Assembly: GCA_964585635.1 (NCBI GenBank) | Contig: CAZPEV010000016.1 | Span: 1-31,121, forward strand | Origin: CAZPEV01 sp964585635 | Lineage (GTDB): Bacteria; Zixibacteria; MSB-5A5; GN15; JAAZOE01 | Length of the DNA stretch: 31,121 nucleotides | Direction of reading: 5' to 3' | Shown: piece after piece, positions 15,456-22,686 of the stretch | Layout of the letters: the number at the start of each line of letters is the position of its first letter | How positions within the stretch are numbered: the first letter of the stretch is position 1 | The notes under the pieces: model-generated | What the model was told of the DNA's origin: nothing | The model's input: the letters and a program-made list of their open reading frames with translations, nothing else | The model's database searches: none | Position numbers and translations under genes: made by a program

Positions 15456-16664
15456 GGCGCGGATCGCCGGCAGGAATCCCCCCACCAGACCCATCACCAA
15501 CGCGAAAATCAACGCCGAAACGACAATGCTCGATGAAAGTCGGAAATTAAACGCAATCTGCGAAAACGTGTCCCAGTTGGTCGTCGACACCTGCCGCAAA
15601 CTCAGGAACGCCGCCGCCACCAGCCCAACCATGCCACCGGTTAATGAAATTACAATTGCCTCGATCATGAACGATAATAAAATGGCAAACCGGGAAAATC
15701 CCAGTGATCGCAAGGTTCCGATCTCACGGACACGATTGGCCACTGATGTATACATGGTGATCATCGCCCCGACTATTGCCCCGAGACTAAAAATGATGCT
15801 GACGACTGTGCCGCCGATGCCGATAAAGCCGGACAACGTCCGCGACTGGTTGGCGTAATATTCCTTCTCGCGGAACAGATCCACCTCCAGGCGACGGTCA
15901 TTTTCCAACCGCGCCTTGAGGGCCTCGAATTGCGTCGTGTCGGCCATGCGAAAGGTTATCGAAGAATATATCGGCCGCCGGAACACGTCCGAGATCTGCC
16001 GGAAGTCGCCCCACAACTCGGAGTCAAACCCGGACCCCTGGGCGTCAAAGACGCCGACCACGGTCCATTCGCGGGCGCCAAAACGAAGTTTTTCCCCCAG
16101 GCCGCATCCTTTGTATCGCTCGGCGGCGCCCTTGCCCGCGATCACCTCCGACCCGGCGTCCTGCCACATCCGTCCGGCGATCAACTTAACTCCTGGGCGC
16201 AGCGCCAGCGACTTCGGCGTGGGGCGCGGGCGGGGGGGGGGGGGGCGCGGGGCGGGCGCGGGCGTGGGGGGGGGGGGNNNNNNNNNNGCCAGCGACTTCG
16301 GCGTCACCCCCCGCACCACGATATTGGCCATCTCGCCCCCCGAACGCTTGGCCTGATTAATCAGCACATAGACTTCATTCGTGTACAGGGGAGAACCATC
16401 GGTGTCGCGGGCAATCTCCGGCGAAGTGCTGATGATTTGCCCCTGGTCGTACATGATAATCGACAGCACTTCCGACTGAGATGACTTGCGGATAACGATA
16501 ACATTGTCATCAGACCCGGTGGAAACCAACGTTGCCTTAAGGCCGTGCGACAGCATTAACGATCCGGCGAAGACGAAGACCACCAAGCTGAACCCCAGGA
16601 CAGTCATGATCGTCGTAACCTTGTGCTTAAGGATGTTCCGCACAGTGTATTCCAGGGGAATCAT
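15417..16664 (-). CDS. ABC transporter permease, FtsX/MacB family (gap artefact inside)
   Basis: Last gene of the export operon. ATG 16664 is chosen because AAGGA sits 6 nt upstream; ATG 16670 is too close to it. The N-terminal helix (TTIMTVLGFSLVVFVFAGSL) is followed by a large extracytoplasmic domain and three C-terminal helices with the FtsX signature (VREIGTLRSLGFSRFAILLSF). The product ends RLKIVDALRAA. As given, the frame contains 28 spurious codons (16204-16287), a proline-rich low-complexity stretch plus Ns. Removing exactly those 84 bases keeps the frame and gives a normal 387-aa permease, close to the 385 aa of its partner. Substrate unknown; MacB-like systems export peptides, lipids or antibiotics. 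Confidence 0.9.
   Translation of the reverse strand: MIPLEYTVRNILKHKVTTIMTVLGFSLVVFVFAGSLMLSHGLKATLVSTGSDDNVIVIRKSSQSEVLSIIMYDQGQIISTSPEIARDTDGSPLYTNEVYVLINQAKRSGGEMANIVVRGVTPKSLXXXXPPPPTPAPAPRPPPPRPRPTPKSLALRPGVKLIAGRMWQDAGSEVIAGKGAAERYKGCGLGEKLRFGAREWTVVGVFDAQGSGFDSELWGDFRQISDVFRRPIYSSITFRMADTTQFEALKARLENDRRLEVDLFREKEYYANQSRTLSGFIGIGGTVVSIIFSLGAIVGAMITMYTSVANRVREIGTLRSLGFSRFAILLSFMIEAIVISLTGGMVGLVAAAFLSLRQVSTTNWDTFSQIAFNFRLSSSIVVSALIFALVMGLVGGFLPAIRAARLKIVDALRAA
16204..16287. other. Assembly artefact: G-rich filler, 10 N and a duplicated 17-mer
   Basis: GCCAGCGACTTCGGCGT occurs at 16204-16220 and again at 16288-16304, directly on either side of a poly-G-rich stretch (16221-16277) and 10 Ns (16278-16287). 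The gap is therefore a false one joining overlapping contig ends with low-quality G runs. Collapsing the two copies restores the permease frame and sequence (TPKSLALRPG). Confidence 0.92.
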
Positions 16665-16684
16665 TTGCATTCCTTGTCCACGGG

Positions 16685-17842
16685 TCAGTCCACCACACGC
16701 AATCCGTCCACAATCCGGATGCTCAGCGCCCGTTGAACGGGGAAGACCGCCGCCAGACATCCGATCACGAACGCCGCGCCCACCACGATCAGATATGTTT
16801 CCACGCCAACTTGATATCCGGGGAAATAAGCGCTCATCGCCCGTCCGACCAATCGGCTGACCACCGCCAGCAGCCCCATCCCCAACACTCCTCCGGCGCC
16901 GGCGATCACCAGCGATTCACCCAGGATCAGACCGATCAAATGGAAGCTGCGGAAGCCCAGGACCCGTAGGAAGGCGTTTTCCGAAATCCGCTCCCGCGCG
17001 GTCATGACCATGGTGTTGACCAGCACCAGGAGAATCACTCCGATAATCAAGTAAGAAATGACCCGCAGACCGGCGATCAGGACGTCGGCCATCTGGATGA
17101 ACCCGAGGGCAAATTCCTTTTCCGTTTCCGTCTTGGTTTCCGCCCAGGAATTCCTAAACCGGCTGTCAATGGCGGCGCTGACTTCGGCCGCCCGGTTGGG
17201 GTCTCTGATCTTCACCCCGAACCATCCCACCTGCCCCGCCCGGCCGGGCATGGTCTGTTTCATCACCTCATCAAGATAATCAAACCGGAACAGGAACTGA
17301 GTCTCATCGATATCCTTGTCCCGGCCGGTATAAATACCGCGAATGGTAAAGCTCCAATTGCCGGGATAGATCGTCCCAATAAGCGGGATATTGTCGCCGA
17401 TTCTCCATCCAAATCGGTCGGCCAACCTTCGGCCGACAATAGCTCCCTTGCGATCATCCAGAAAAGCCTTCATCTCATCTGGGGAGACAATATACTCCGA
17501 ATACATATCAAGATAGGTGACGGGATCCACAGCAATGTTGGCGAAGAAGTTTTTGGGATCGATATAGATTCCCCCAAACCAAGCGGCATACGTAACCTTA
17601 TCAACGCCGTCTACTTTCAGAAGCTGATCGCGGTAGGCCAAAGGCAGGGTAAAAGTAAATGAGACCGCGTGTCGCGTGACCAGACGATCGGGCGGAGCCG
17701 CGCGTGCCCCGGCATACCAGGCGTCGATGAGAGTTCGAATCAAGCCGAACGCCATCACCGCCAGCGCCAGTCCCAAAACGGTCAGGAAGGTACGCAGACG
17801 GCGCCGCATGGCGTTCCTGATGATCAGCTTGAAGACCTTCAT
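16685..17842 (-). CDS. ABC transporter permease, FtsX/MacB family
   Basis: 385 aa. Topology is one N-terminal helix (RTFLTVLGLALAVMAFGLIR), a periplasmic domain of ~220 residues, then three helices around residues 260-375 with ENAFLRVLGFRSFHLIGLIL, the cytosolic coupling region. The start ATG (17840-17842) overlaps the TGA of the ATPase gene by one base (TGATG), and GGGGAG lies 8 nt upstream, so the two are translated together. Twenty nt separate it from the second permease. Two different permeases plus one ATPase suggest a heteromeric transporter. Its tail (RIVDGLRVVD) is related to, but diverged from, the repeated tail of the other permease. Confidence 0.93.
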   Translation of the reverse strand: MKVFKLIIRNAMRRRLRTFLTVLGLALAVMAFGLIRTLIDAWYAGARAAPPDRLVTRHAVSFTFTLPLAYRDQLLKVDGVDKVTYAAWFGGIYIDPKNFFANIAVDPVTYLDMYSEYIVSPDEMKAFLDDRKGAIVGRRLADRFGWRIGDNIPLIGTIYPGNWSFTIRGIYTGRDKDIDETQFLFRFDYLDEVMKQTMPGRAGQVGWFGVKIRDPNRAAEVSAAIDSRFRNSWAETKTETEKEFALGFIQMADVLIAGLRVISYLIIGVILLVLVNTMVMTARERISENAFLRVLGFRSFHLIGLILGESLVIAGAGGVLGMGLLAVVSRLVGRAMSAYFPGYQVGVETYLIVVGAAFVIGCLAAVFPVQRALSIRIVDGLRVVD

Positions 17843-18516
17843 CAATCCAGCTCCCCTTTATCCAAATGGCGGACGACACCGGCCCTATCCGCCGCGCGGG
17901 GATCGTGTGTAACCATGATGATCGTCTTCTTGAATTCGGCGTTCAGCCGCGACATGAGCGTCATGATCTCCTCGGCCGACTGCTTATCCAGGTCGCCGGT
18001 CGGCTCATCGGCCAAAATCAGGGTCGGATCGGAAACGATGGCGCGAGCGATGGCCACCCGCTGCTCCTGCCCGCCGGACAGTTGCCGGGGATAATGCGTC
18101 ATCCGGTCTGACAATCCGACGATCGACAGGGCCGTGACGACATGGTCCCGGCGATCCTTTCGGGACAGCGGCGTCAGGAGCAGCGGCAGTTCGACATTTT
18201 CATAGGCCGTCAGCACCGGCATCAAGTTATAAAATTGGAAGACAAAGCCGATATGCCGCGACCGCCAGCGGGCCAGACCGCGATCATTCAGCCGGCTCAT
18301 ATCCTCGCCGGCGACGGTCAGACTGCCCGAGGTCGGCTGGTCGATACCGGCGACCAAATTGAGCAGGGTTGTCTTGCCCGATCCCGAAGGACCCATCAGG
18401 GCCAAGAAAGCCCCCTCGGGGATATCGAGATTGATGTTGCGCAGGACCGGAATCTCGAGGGAATCACGATAATACGACTTGCACAGGCTGGATGTTCTCA
18501 CGATCGGCTCGGCCAT
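17842..18516 (-). CDS. ABC transporter ATP-binding protein, MacB/LolD type
   Basis: 224 aa nucleotide-binding subunit. Walker A is GPSGSGKTT (42-50), the Q loop is FVFQFYN (91-97), the signature is LSGGQ (146-150), Walker B is LILADEP (166-172), the D loop is GDLD, and the switch His is H204 in VTHD. The sequence pattern (MPVLTAYENVELPLLL) is that of mechanotransmission ABC systems such as MacB and LolD. AGGA lies 8 nt before ATG 18516, and 15 nt separate it from the adaptor gene. It should power the two FtsX-type permeases downstream. Confidence 0.96.
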   Translation of the reverse strand: MAEPIVRTSSLCKSYYRDSLEIPVLRNINLDIPEGAFLALMGPSGSGKTTLLNLVAGIDQPTSGSLTVAGEDMSRLNDRGLARWRSRHIGFVFQFYNLMPVLTAYENVELPLLLTPLSRKDRRDHVVTALSIVGLSDRMTHYPRQLSGGQEQRVAIARAIVSDPTLILADEPTGDLDKQSAEEIMTLMSRLNAEFKKTIIMVTHDPRAADRAGVVRHLDKGELD

Positions 18517-18531
18517 GATAATATCCTAAGG

Positions 18532-19728
18532 CTAATTGGTGATATCGATTTTGTCCCCCGCCTTCAAACCGCCGGCCGGAGACAGGACAACGGAATCTCC
18601 CATCGTCAGCCCGGACAGGATTTCCGTGACTTCCCCCAGTTGCCGACCGGTTTGAACGGCAACCTGTTGCGCCCTGCCCGCCGTCACTCTGAAAACAACC
18701 AACCGGCCGTCGCGCATGGTTAGAGCGGCCTTGGCCACCGCCAGCACCGGCGGCATCTCCGTCGAGGCCGTCGCCGCGCCCCTGGACAGGAAATTGACGC
18801 GCGCCGACATTTCCGGCAAGACCCGGTTGTCGAGGGAATCGAAGGCGATCTTGGTCATCACCGTGGCGCGGGTGCGGTCGGCGGTGGGAATGATCTTCTT
18901 CACCCGGCCGGCATATTTATGGTCGGGGTAAGCATCAAGCACGATCTCGCAGGGCTGCCCCACCATGACCTTATTAATGTTCGATTCGGAGACATCGGCT
19001 TCGACTTCCAGCGACTTCATGTCGGCGATGGTAACGACCGACCCCTTGGTCGACGTCGCCGAAGCGAACGGCGCCACCATTTCGCCGACATCGGCGGTCT
19101 TGGTCAGGACCGTTCCCGAAAACGGCGCCCGTATGACGGTATTTTCCAGCGCGACCATGGCCCCATCGACGGTCGCCGCCATCGCCTCGACGTCGGCCTG
19201 GGCGCGGTCGTAGGCGGCGGTGGCGGCTTCCATTACTTCACTGGTAGTATGACCGGAGGCAAATAGCTTGTGTTGGCGTTGGAAGTCCAGCGCGGCCTGG
19301 ACCGAGTCGGCGCGCGCCCGCTTCAGGTTGGCCCGCGCCAGATCAAAGTCGGCGCGGATATCATCGTTGTCCAACTCCGCAATAACGTCGCCCGATCGGA
19401 CGCTGTCCCCCTCCTCCACGTTCAGCACCCGCAACCGGCCCGTAGCTTTGGAGGAAACGGCCGCCTTGACCTGGGCGACCACATAGCCGGTGGCAACCAG
19501 TTCCGCGGCGGCTTCCGATCCGGTCACCAGTCGCACCGTGGTCGTCTTGACACTCGTCGCCGGGGTTACCCGATGAAGCACGGACTGATAGATGAAATAG
19601 GCGATAATCGGGACCAGCAACCACAACAGATGCCACCACTTCCGGCCTTGACCTGGAGCATGTCGTTGTTTCTCCCGGTCGATTCTGAGGGCCGACAAAT
19701 CGGCGTTTTTGGCGTCTGCTTCAGACAT
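18532..19728 (-). CDS. Periplasmic adaptor (HlyD/MacA-like membrane fusion protein)
   Basis: 398 aa. A cytosolic N-tail of ~30 residues precedes one transmembrane helix (HLLWLLVPIIAYFIYQSV). The biotinyl-lipoyl-like half-motifs are GRLRVLNVEEGDSVRSGDVI and, after the hairpin, VIRAPFSGTVLTKTADVGEMV. Between them a coiled-coil hairpin of ~75 residues is short for a TolC-docking adaptor. Beta-barrel and membrane-proximal domains follow. First gene of the adaptor-ATPase-permease-permease operon. No separate outer-membrane factor gene is in the window. The start ATG is clear, but the SD is poor. Confidence 0.93.
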   Translation of the reverse strand: MSEADAKNADLSALRIDREKQRHAPGQGRKWWHLLWLLVPIIAYFIYQSVLHRVTPATSVKTTTVRLVTGSEAAAELVATGYVVAQVKAAVSSKATGRLRVLNVEEGDSVRSGDVIAELDNDDIRADFDLARANLKRARADSVQAALDFQRQHKLFASGHTTSEVMEAATAAYDRAQADVEAMAATVDGAMVALENTVIRAPFSGTVLTKTADVGEMVAPFASATSTKGSVVTIADMKSLEVEADVSESNINKVMVGQPCEIVLDAYPDHKYAGRVKKIIPTADRTRATVMTKIAFDSLDNRVLPEMSARVNFLSRGAATASTEMPPVLAVAKAALTMRDGRLVVFRVTAGRAQQVAVQTGRQLGEVTEILSGLTMGDSVVLSPAGGLKAGDKIDITN

Positions 19729-19837
19729 AATTTTTCGACAGTTTCTTCCCTATTACCCAGACCGCCGCCGGCAGGCTTCTGGCGCCGGAGCACAATCGAA
19801 AGCTCCCCTGCACCGGCCAGGCTGCACGCGTCACGGG

Positions 19838-19865
19838 AATTTATGCAATATTAATACGATTGCAA
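19838..19865 (-). promoter_or_regulatory. Candidate promoter of the ABC export operon
   Basis: On the minus strand TTGCAA (19865-19860), 16 nt, then TAAATT (19843-19838) lie in an unusually AT-rich patch about 110 nt upstream of the adaptor start. Four matches to the -35 and four to the -10 consensus. Confidence 0.35.
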
Positions 19866-19929
19866 GATGATTTCATGCCGTCGACAGCTCAGAGCGGCAT
19901 GGTGAAACATGAATGATCAATCCTGGCTG

Positions 19930-20844
19930 TCACCGTCCTTTGATACGCCAGAAGGCCAAAAAGGCGGCCATCGAAATGAACGCCAGAGTCACAATAATCC
20001 AGAAGGCGAAGGGATGTTGCTGTAGGGGTATCGATACGTTCATGGAAAACGTGCTGACGACCAGCGTCGGAACCATGATGGCAATGGTGATAATGGTCAG
20101 GGTCTTCATTATCACGTTGAGATTGTTGCTCACGATCGAAGCCCGGGCGTCCATCAGGCTGGCCAAAATGTCGGAGAAAATGCTGGCCTGTTTCAGGCAT
20201 TGGCCGTTTTCGATCAGGGTATCATCCAAAATCTCCAGCTCTTCGGTCGTAAGACCGATCCGGGCGGCGTTATGGCGGAGCTTTTCCAGTAGGGCTTCGT
20301 TGGAGTTGAGGGAATTGAGATAATAAACCAGACTTTTCTGCAGCGCAAAGAGGTTGAGCAGATGGCGGTTTTCCAGCGCCGTGTTGATCTTGTTCTGCAG
20401 TTCATCGGAAATACGGGAGATGATTTTGAGGTGTTCCCGAAAATGAACGATCGAGCGAAAGCTCAGCTTCAGCAGCATTCCTCCCGGCGAAAACGGCAGG
20501 GTCATCAAAATCTCGTCGAGGGAAAAACTCTCATCGGCCGTCACGATGATCAGGCGATCCTTGAACAGGTATGCTCCCACGGAACCGACCTTGAACAGGA
20601 ACTGCTCCTCGCCGGAATAGTTCTTCGGCCGCTTATAGATGATAGCCACGTGATCGGGCTCAAACTCCATGCGCGACAACTCGTCCGGATCAAGGGCCGA
20701 GGCCAGGGTATGCTCATCAAGTTTCAATTGCTCGACCAGATGCTTCTTCTCGACGTCCGTCGGGTTGGCGTAAACGGTGACCTGACAGGCTTCCTGCTCG
20801 GTCGCGATCAGCTTGCGATCGACGATACTATAATTGGTCCGCAT
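19930..20844 (-). CDS. corA: CorA-family divalent cation transporter
   Basis: 304 aa from ATG 20844. A soluble alpha/beta and helical N-terminal funnel domain (~1-245) is followed by two C-terminal helices (~248-266 and ~281-299) and a short basic tail, the CorA layout. The pore motif before the loop is SMN (267-269, in VVSTFSMNV) where most CorA proteins have GMN. Preceding MVPTLVVS is typical. The longer frame to 21090 adds 82 residues with no domain features; AGGGA 7 nt before ATG 20844 supports the shorter start. It faces away from the metallophosphoesterase gene. Substrate is probably Mg2+ or a related divalent ion; the altered motif makes that less certain. Confidence 0.9.
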   Translation of the reverse strand: MRTNYSIVDRKLIATEQEACQVTVYANPTDVEKKHLVEQLKLDEHTLASALDPDELSRMEFEPDHVAIIYKRPKNYSGEEQFLFKVGSVGAYLFKDRLIIVTADESFSLDEILMTLPFSPGGMLLKLSFRSIVHFREHLKIISRISDELQNKINTALENRHLLNLFALQKSLVYYLNSLNSNEALLEKLRHNAARIGLTTEELEILDDTLIENGQCLKQASIFSDILASLMDARASIVSNNLNVIMKTLTIITIAIMVPTLVVSTFSMNVSIPLQQHPFAFWIIVTLAFISMAAFLAFWRIKGR

Positions 20845-21110
20845 CTCTTCGTCCCTTTCCGGCCGCACGAAGCACACATCATCCCCTCGACGGCATTGTC
20901 CGTACAAGCTATTTTCCTTAGTCCGGGGAATCAAGCCAAATCGCCGTTTCGACCCGCTTTTCTCCATCTCGGCCGATCCGTATTCGGCTTCTTTTCCGGG
21001 GACTGTACGCTTGAAAAGAGGCGGCGAATATCGTACCTTGACGGCGCCCGAATGGTATCGGGCCGACGACCCGTTAACCTGAAGTCCCATCGTCGGGAAA
21101 GGCTTGATTG

Positions 21111-21974
21111 ATGGCGCTCTGCCTGTTTGCGTCCGATCTGCATGGCCAGGTCACACGATACCGCATCCTTTTCAATCTGATCCAGCAGGATTGCCCAGCC
21201 GCGGTCTTCCTCGGGGGCGACCTCCTCCCCTCAGGAATGGCGGCCATGATGGCGGTCCGTTTCGATTTTGACGATTTTGTCAGGGATTTTCTGGCCGCGG
21301 AATTGGCCATTCTCAAGAAGACGCTGGCGGATGCCTATCCGCGGGTATTTGTCATTCTGGGCAATGATGACGGCCGGATCGAGGAACACCTTTTCCTCGA
21401 GGGCCAGGCGCTCGGTTTATGGGAATATATCCACAATCGTCGGGTGGCGTTTGGCAACTTTCAGGTCTATGGCTACGCCTACGTGCCTCCAACCCCCTTT
21501 CTTTTCAAAGACTGGGAGCGGTATGACGTCTCTCGCTTTGTCGACCCCGGATCGGTGTCGCCCGAGGAGGGGACGCGGACGGTTCCTGTCCCGGAATCGG
21601 AAACGCGGTACGCCACCATCGCCGCCGATCTGGCTCACTTGGCCGGCGCTGAAGAGCAGCGGCGGGCGATCTGGCTGTTTCATGCGCCGCCGTACCAGAC
21701 CAAGCTCGACCGGGTGGCCGTCGACGGAAAAATGATCGACCATGCGCCCCTGGATCCGCATGTCGGCAGCATTGCCATCCGACGCTTCATCGAGTCGCGC
21801 CAGCCGCTGATGACGCTGCATGGGCATAGTCATGAATCGGCCCGCTTGAGCGGAGCCTGGCAGGATCAGATTGGCCGGACAATCTGTCTCAACGCCGCCC
21901 ATGATGGGCCGCAATTGTCGCTTATTCGATTCGACCCGGAGTTCCCCGATCGGGCCAGCCGGGAGCTGCGGTGA
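21111..21974 (+). CDS. Metallophosphoesterase (calcineurin-like)
   Basis: 287 aa cytosolic hydrolase with all five blocks of the family: DLH (D9, H11), GGD (D37), GND (N85, in VILGNDDGR), a single His in LFHAPPY, and GHSHE near the C-terminus. These residues bind two metals and hydrolyse phosphomono- or diesters; substrate cannot be told from sequence. ATG 21111 is supported by GGAAAGG about 8 nt upstream; the TTG at 21108 directly precedes it. It runs convergently into the ATP-grasp/nucleotidyltransferase gene with only one base between the two stop codons. Confidence 0.92.
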   Translation: MALCLFASDLHGQVTRYRILFNLIQQDCPAAVFLGGDLLPSGMAAMMAVRFDFDDFVRDFLAAELAILKKTLADAYPRVFVILGNDDGRIEEHLFLEGQALGLWEYIHNRRVAFGNFQVYGYAYVPPTPFLFKDWERYDVSRFVDPGSVSPEEGTRTVPVPESETRYATIAADLAHLAGAEEQRRAIWLFHAPPYQTKLDRVAVDGKMIDHAPLDPHVGSIAIRRFIESRQPLMTLHGHSHESARLSGAWQDQIGRTICLNAAHDGPQLSLIRFDPEFPDRASRELR

Positions 21975-21975
21975 C

Positions 21976-22638
21976 CTATTCTTTCCGCTTCTTCATCGAT
22001 ATCGCCCGGGCGGCATCGGTGACGGCGCCGATCTTGGCGGCATAACTCGTCTTGTTGGCGATATCCTCATCGGTGACGACGTGGATATCCAATAAACCAT
22101 CGGAACGGTACCCCGTGCGCATGTAATTCATCTCGTCCAGACAGAGGCTCCATCCCTCCAGCCAATGCAGCAGTTGGCCGCGCTGATCCGGCGTTCCGCG
22201 AAAATGAACCAGCAGGTCGATATCGCTGCCCGGTCCGGCGGAGGCGTTCTTGGTGCTGCCGAACACATAAAAGCCGGCCACGCCGAACCGTTCCGGGTCG
22301 GTCTCGGCGGCAATTCGCTCCACCATCAGCAGGCGCCAGCGCCAATATTCATCCCGCCGCTGATCCGGCTCCGGCGTCATCACGCTCGGTGCAGCCAAGT
22401 CGGCGTGCGGTTGCGCCAGGATGCCGACCGCTTCATCCAGATCGGCATTCATCAGCACCCGGAGTATCTGGCCGCCGGTCGCCTTGGGAACGTCGATCAA
22501 TCGAATGGTGCCGGTCAAATGAGCACAATCCGGCAAGACATCCGCCAGGATGTTGGGAGCACCTTTGAGAAAACGCTCGTTGAAGACGATTCCGTCGTCG
22601 TCCGGGTAAAGCGGCAGATAGCGGATGTTGGCCTCCAC
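21976..22638 (-). CDS. 3' part of the interrupted ATP-grasp gene: conserved C-module plus nucleotidyltransferase domain
   Basis: The frame is continuous with the upstream gene across its TGA (22687-22689); the first internal ATG is 22638. Residues immediately after the stop (NYLPDLSFGTHFFQDLVEAN) align with the uninterrupted paralogue at 25176-26930 (VELSQGSHFFHNLTSFQ), so this is the missing end of the same protein. After a ~75-residue module comes a Pol-beta/MNT-type nucleotidyltransferase domain: FGSTKNASAGPGSDIDLLVHF carries the GS and DxD metal motifs, and LLDIHV may give the third acidic residue. If the stop is real this piece would need its own initiation, and no SD is seen before 22638. 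Confidence 0.75.
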   Translation of the reverse strand: MEANIRYLPLYPDDDGIVFNERFLKGAPNILADVLPDCAHLTGTIRLIDVPKATGGQILRVLMNADLDEAVGILAQPHADLAAPSVMTPEPDQRRDEYWRWRLLMVERIAAETDPERFGVAGFYVFGSTKNASAGPGSDIDLLVHFRGTPDQRGQLLHWLEGWSLCLDEMNYMRTGYRSDGLLDIHVVTDEDIANKTSYAAKIGAVTDAARAISMKKRKE

Positions 22639-22686
22639 CAGATCCTGAAAGAAATGGGTGCCGAACGATAAATCGGGAAGGTAGTT

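Noticed and set aside
16221..16287. Proline-rich linker in the second permease
   Set aside because: It is encoded by G-rich filler and Ns between two copies of the same 17-mer; treated as an assembly artefact.
20845..21090. 82-residue N-terminal extension of the CorA-like protein
   Set aside because: No domain features; a usable SD sits directly before ATG 20844 and the extension fills the divergent promoter region.
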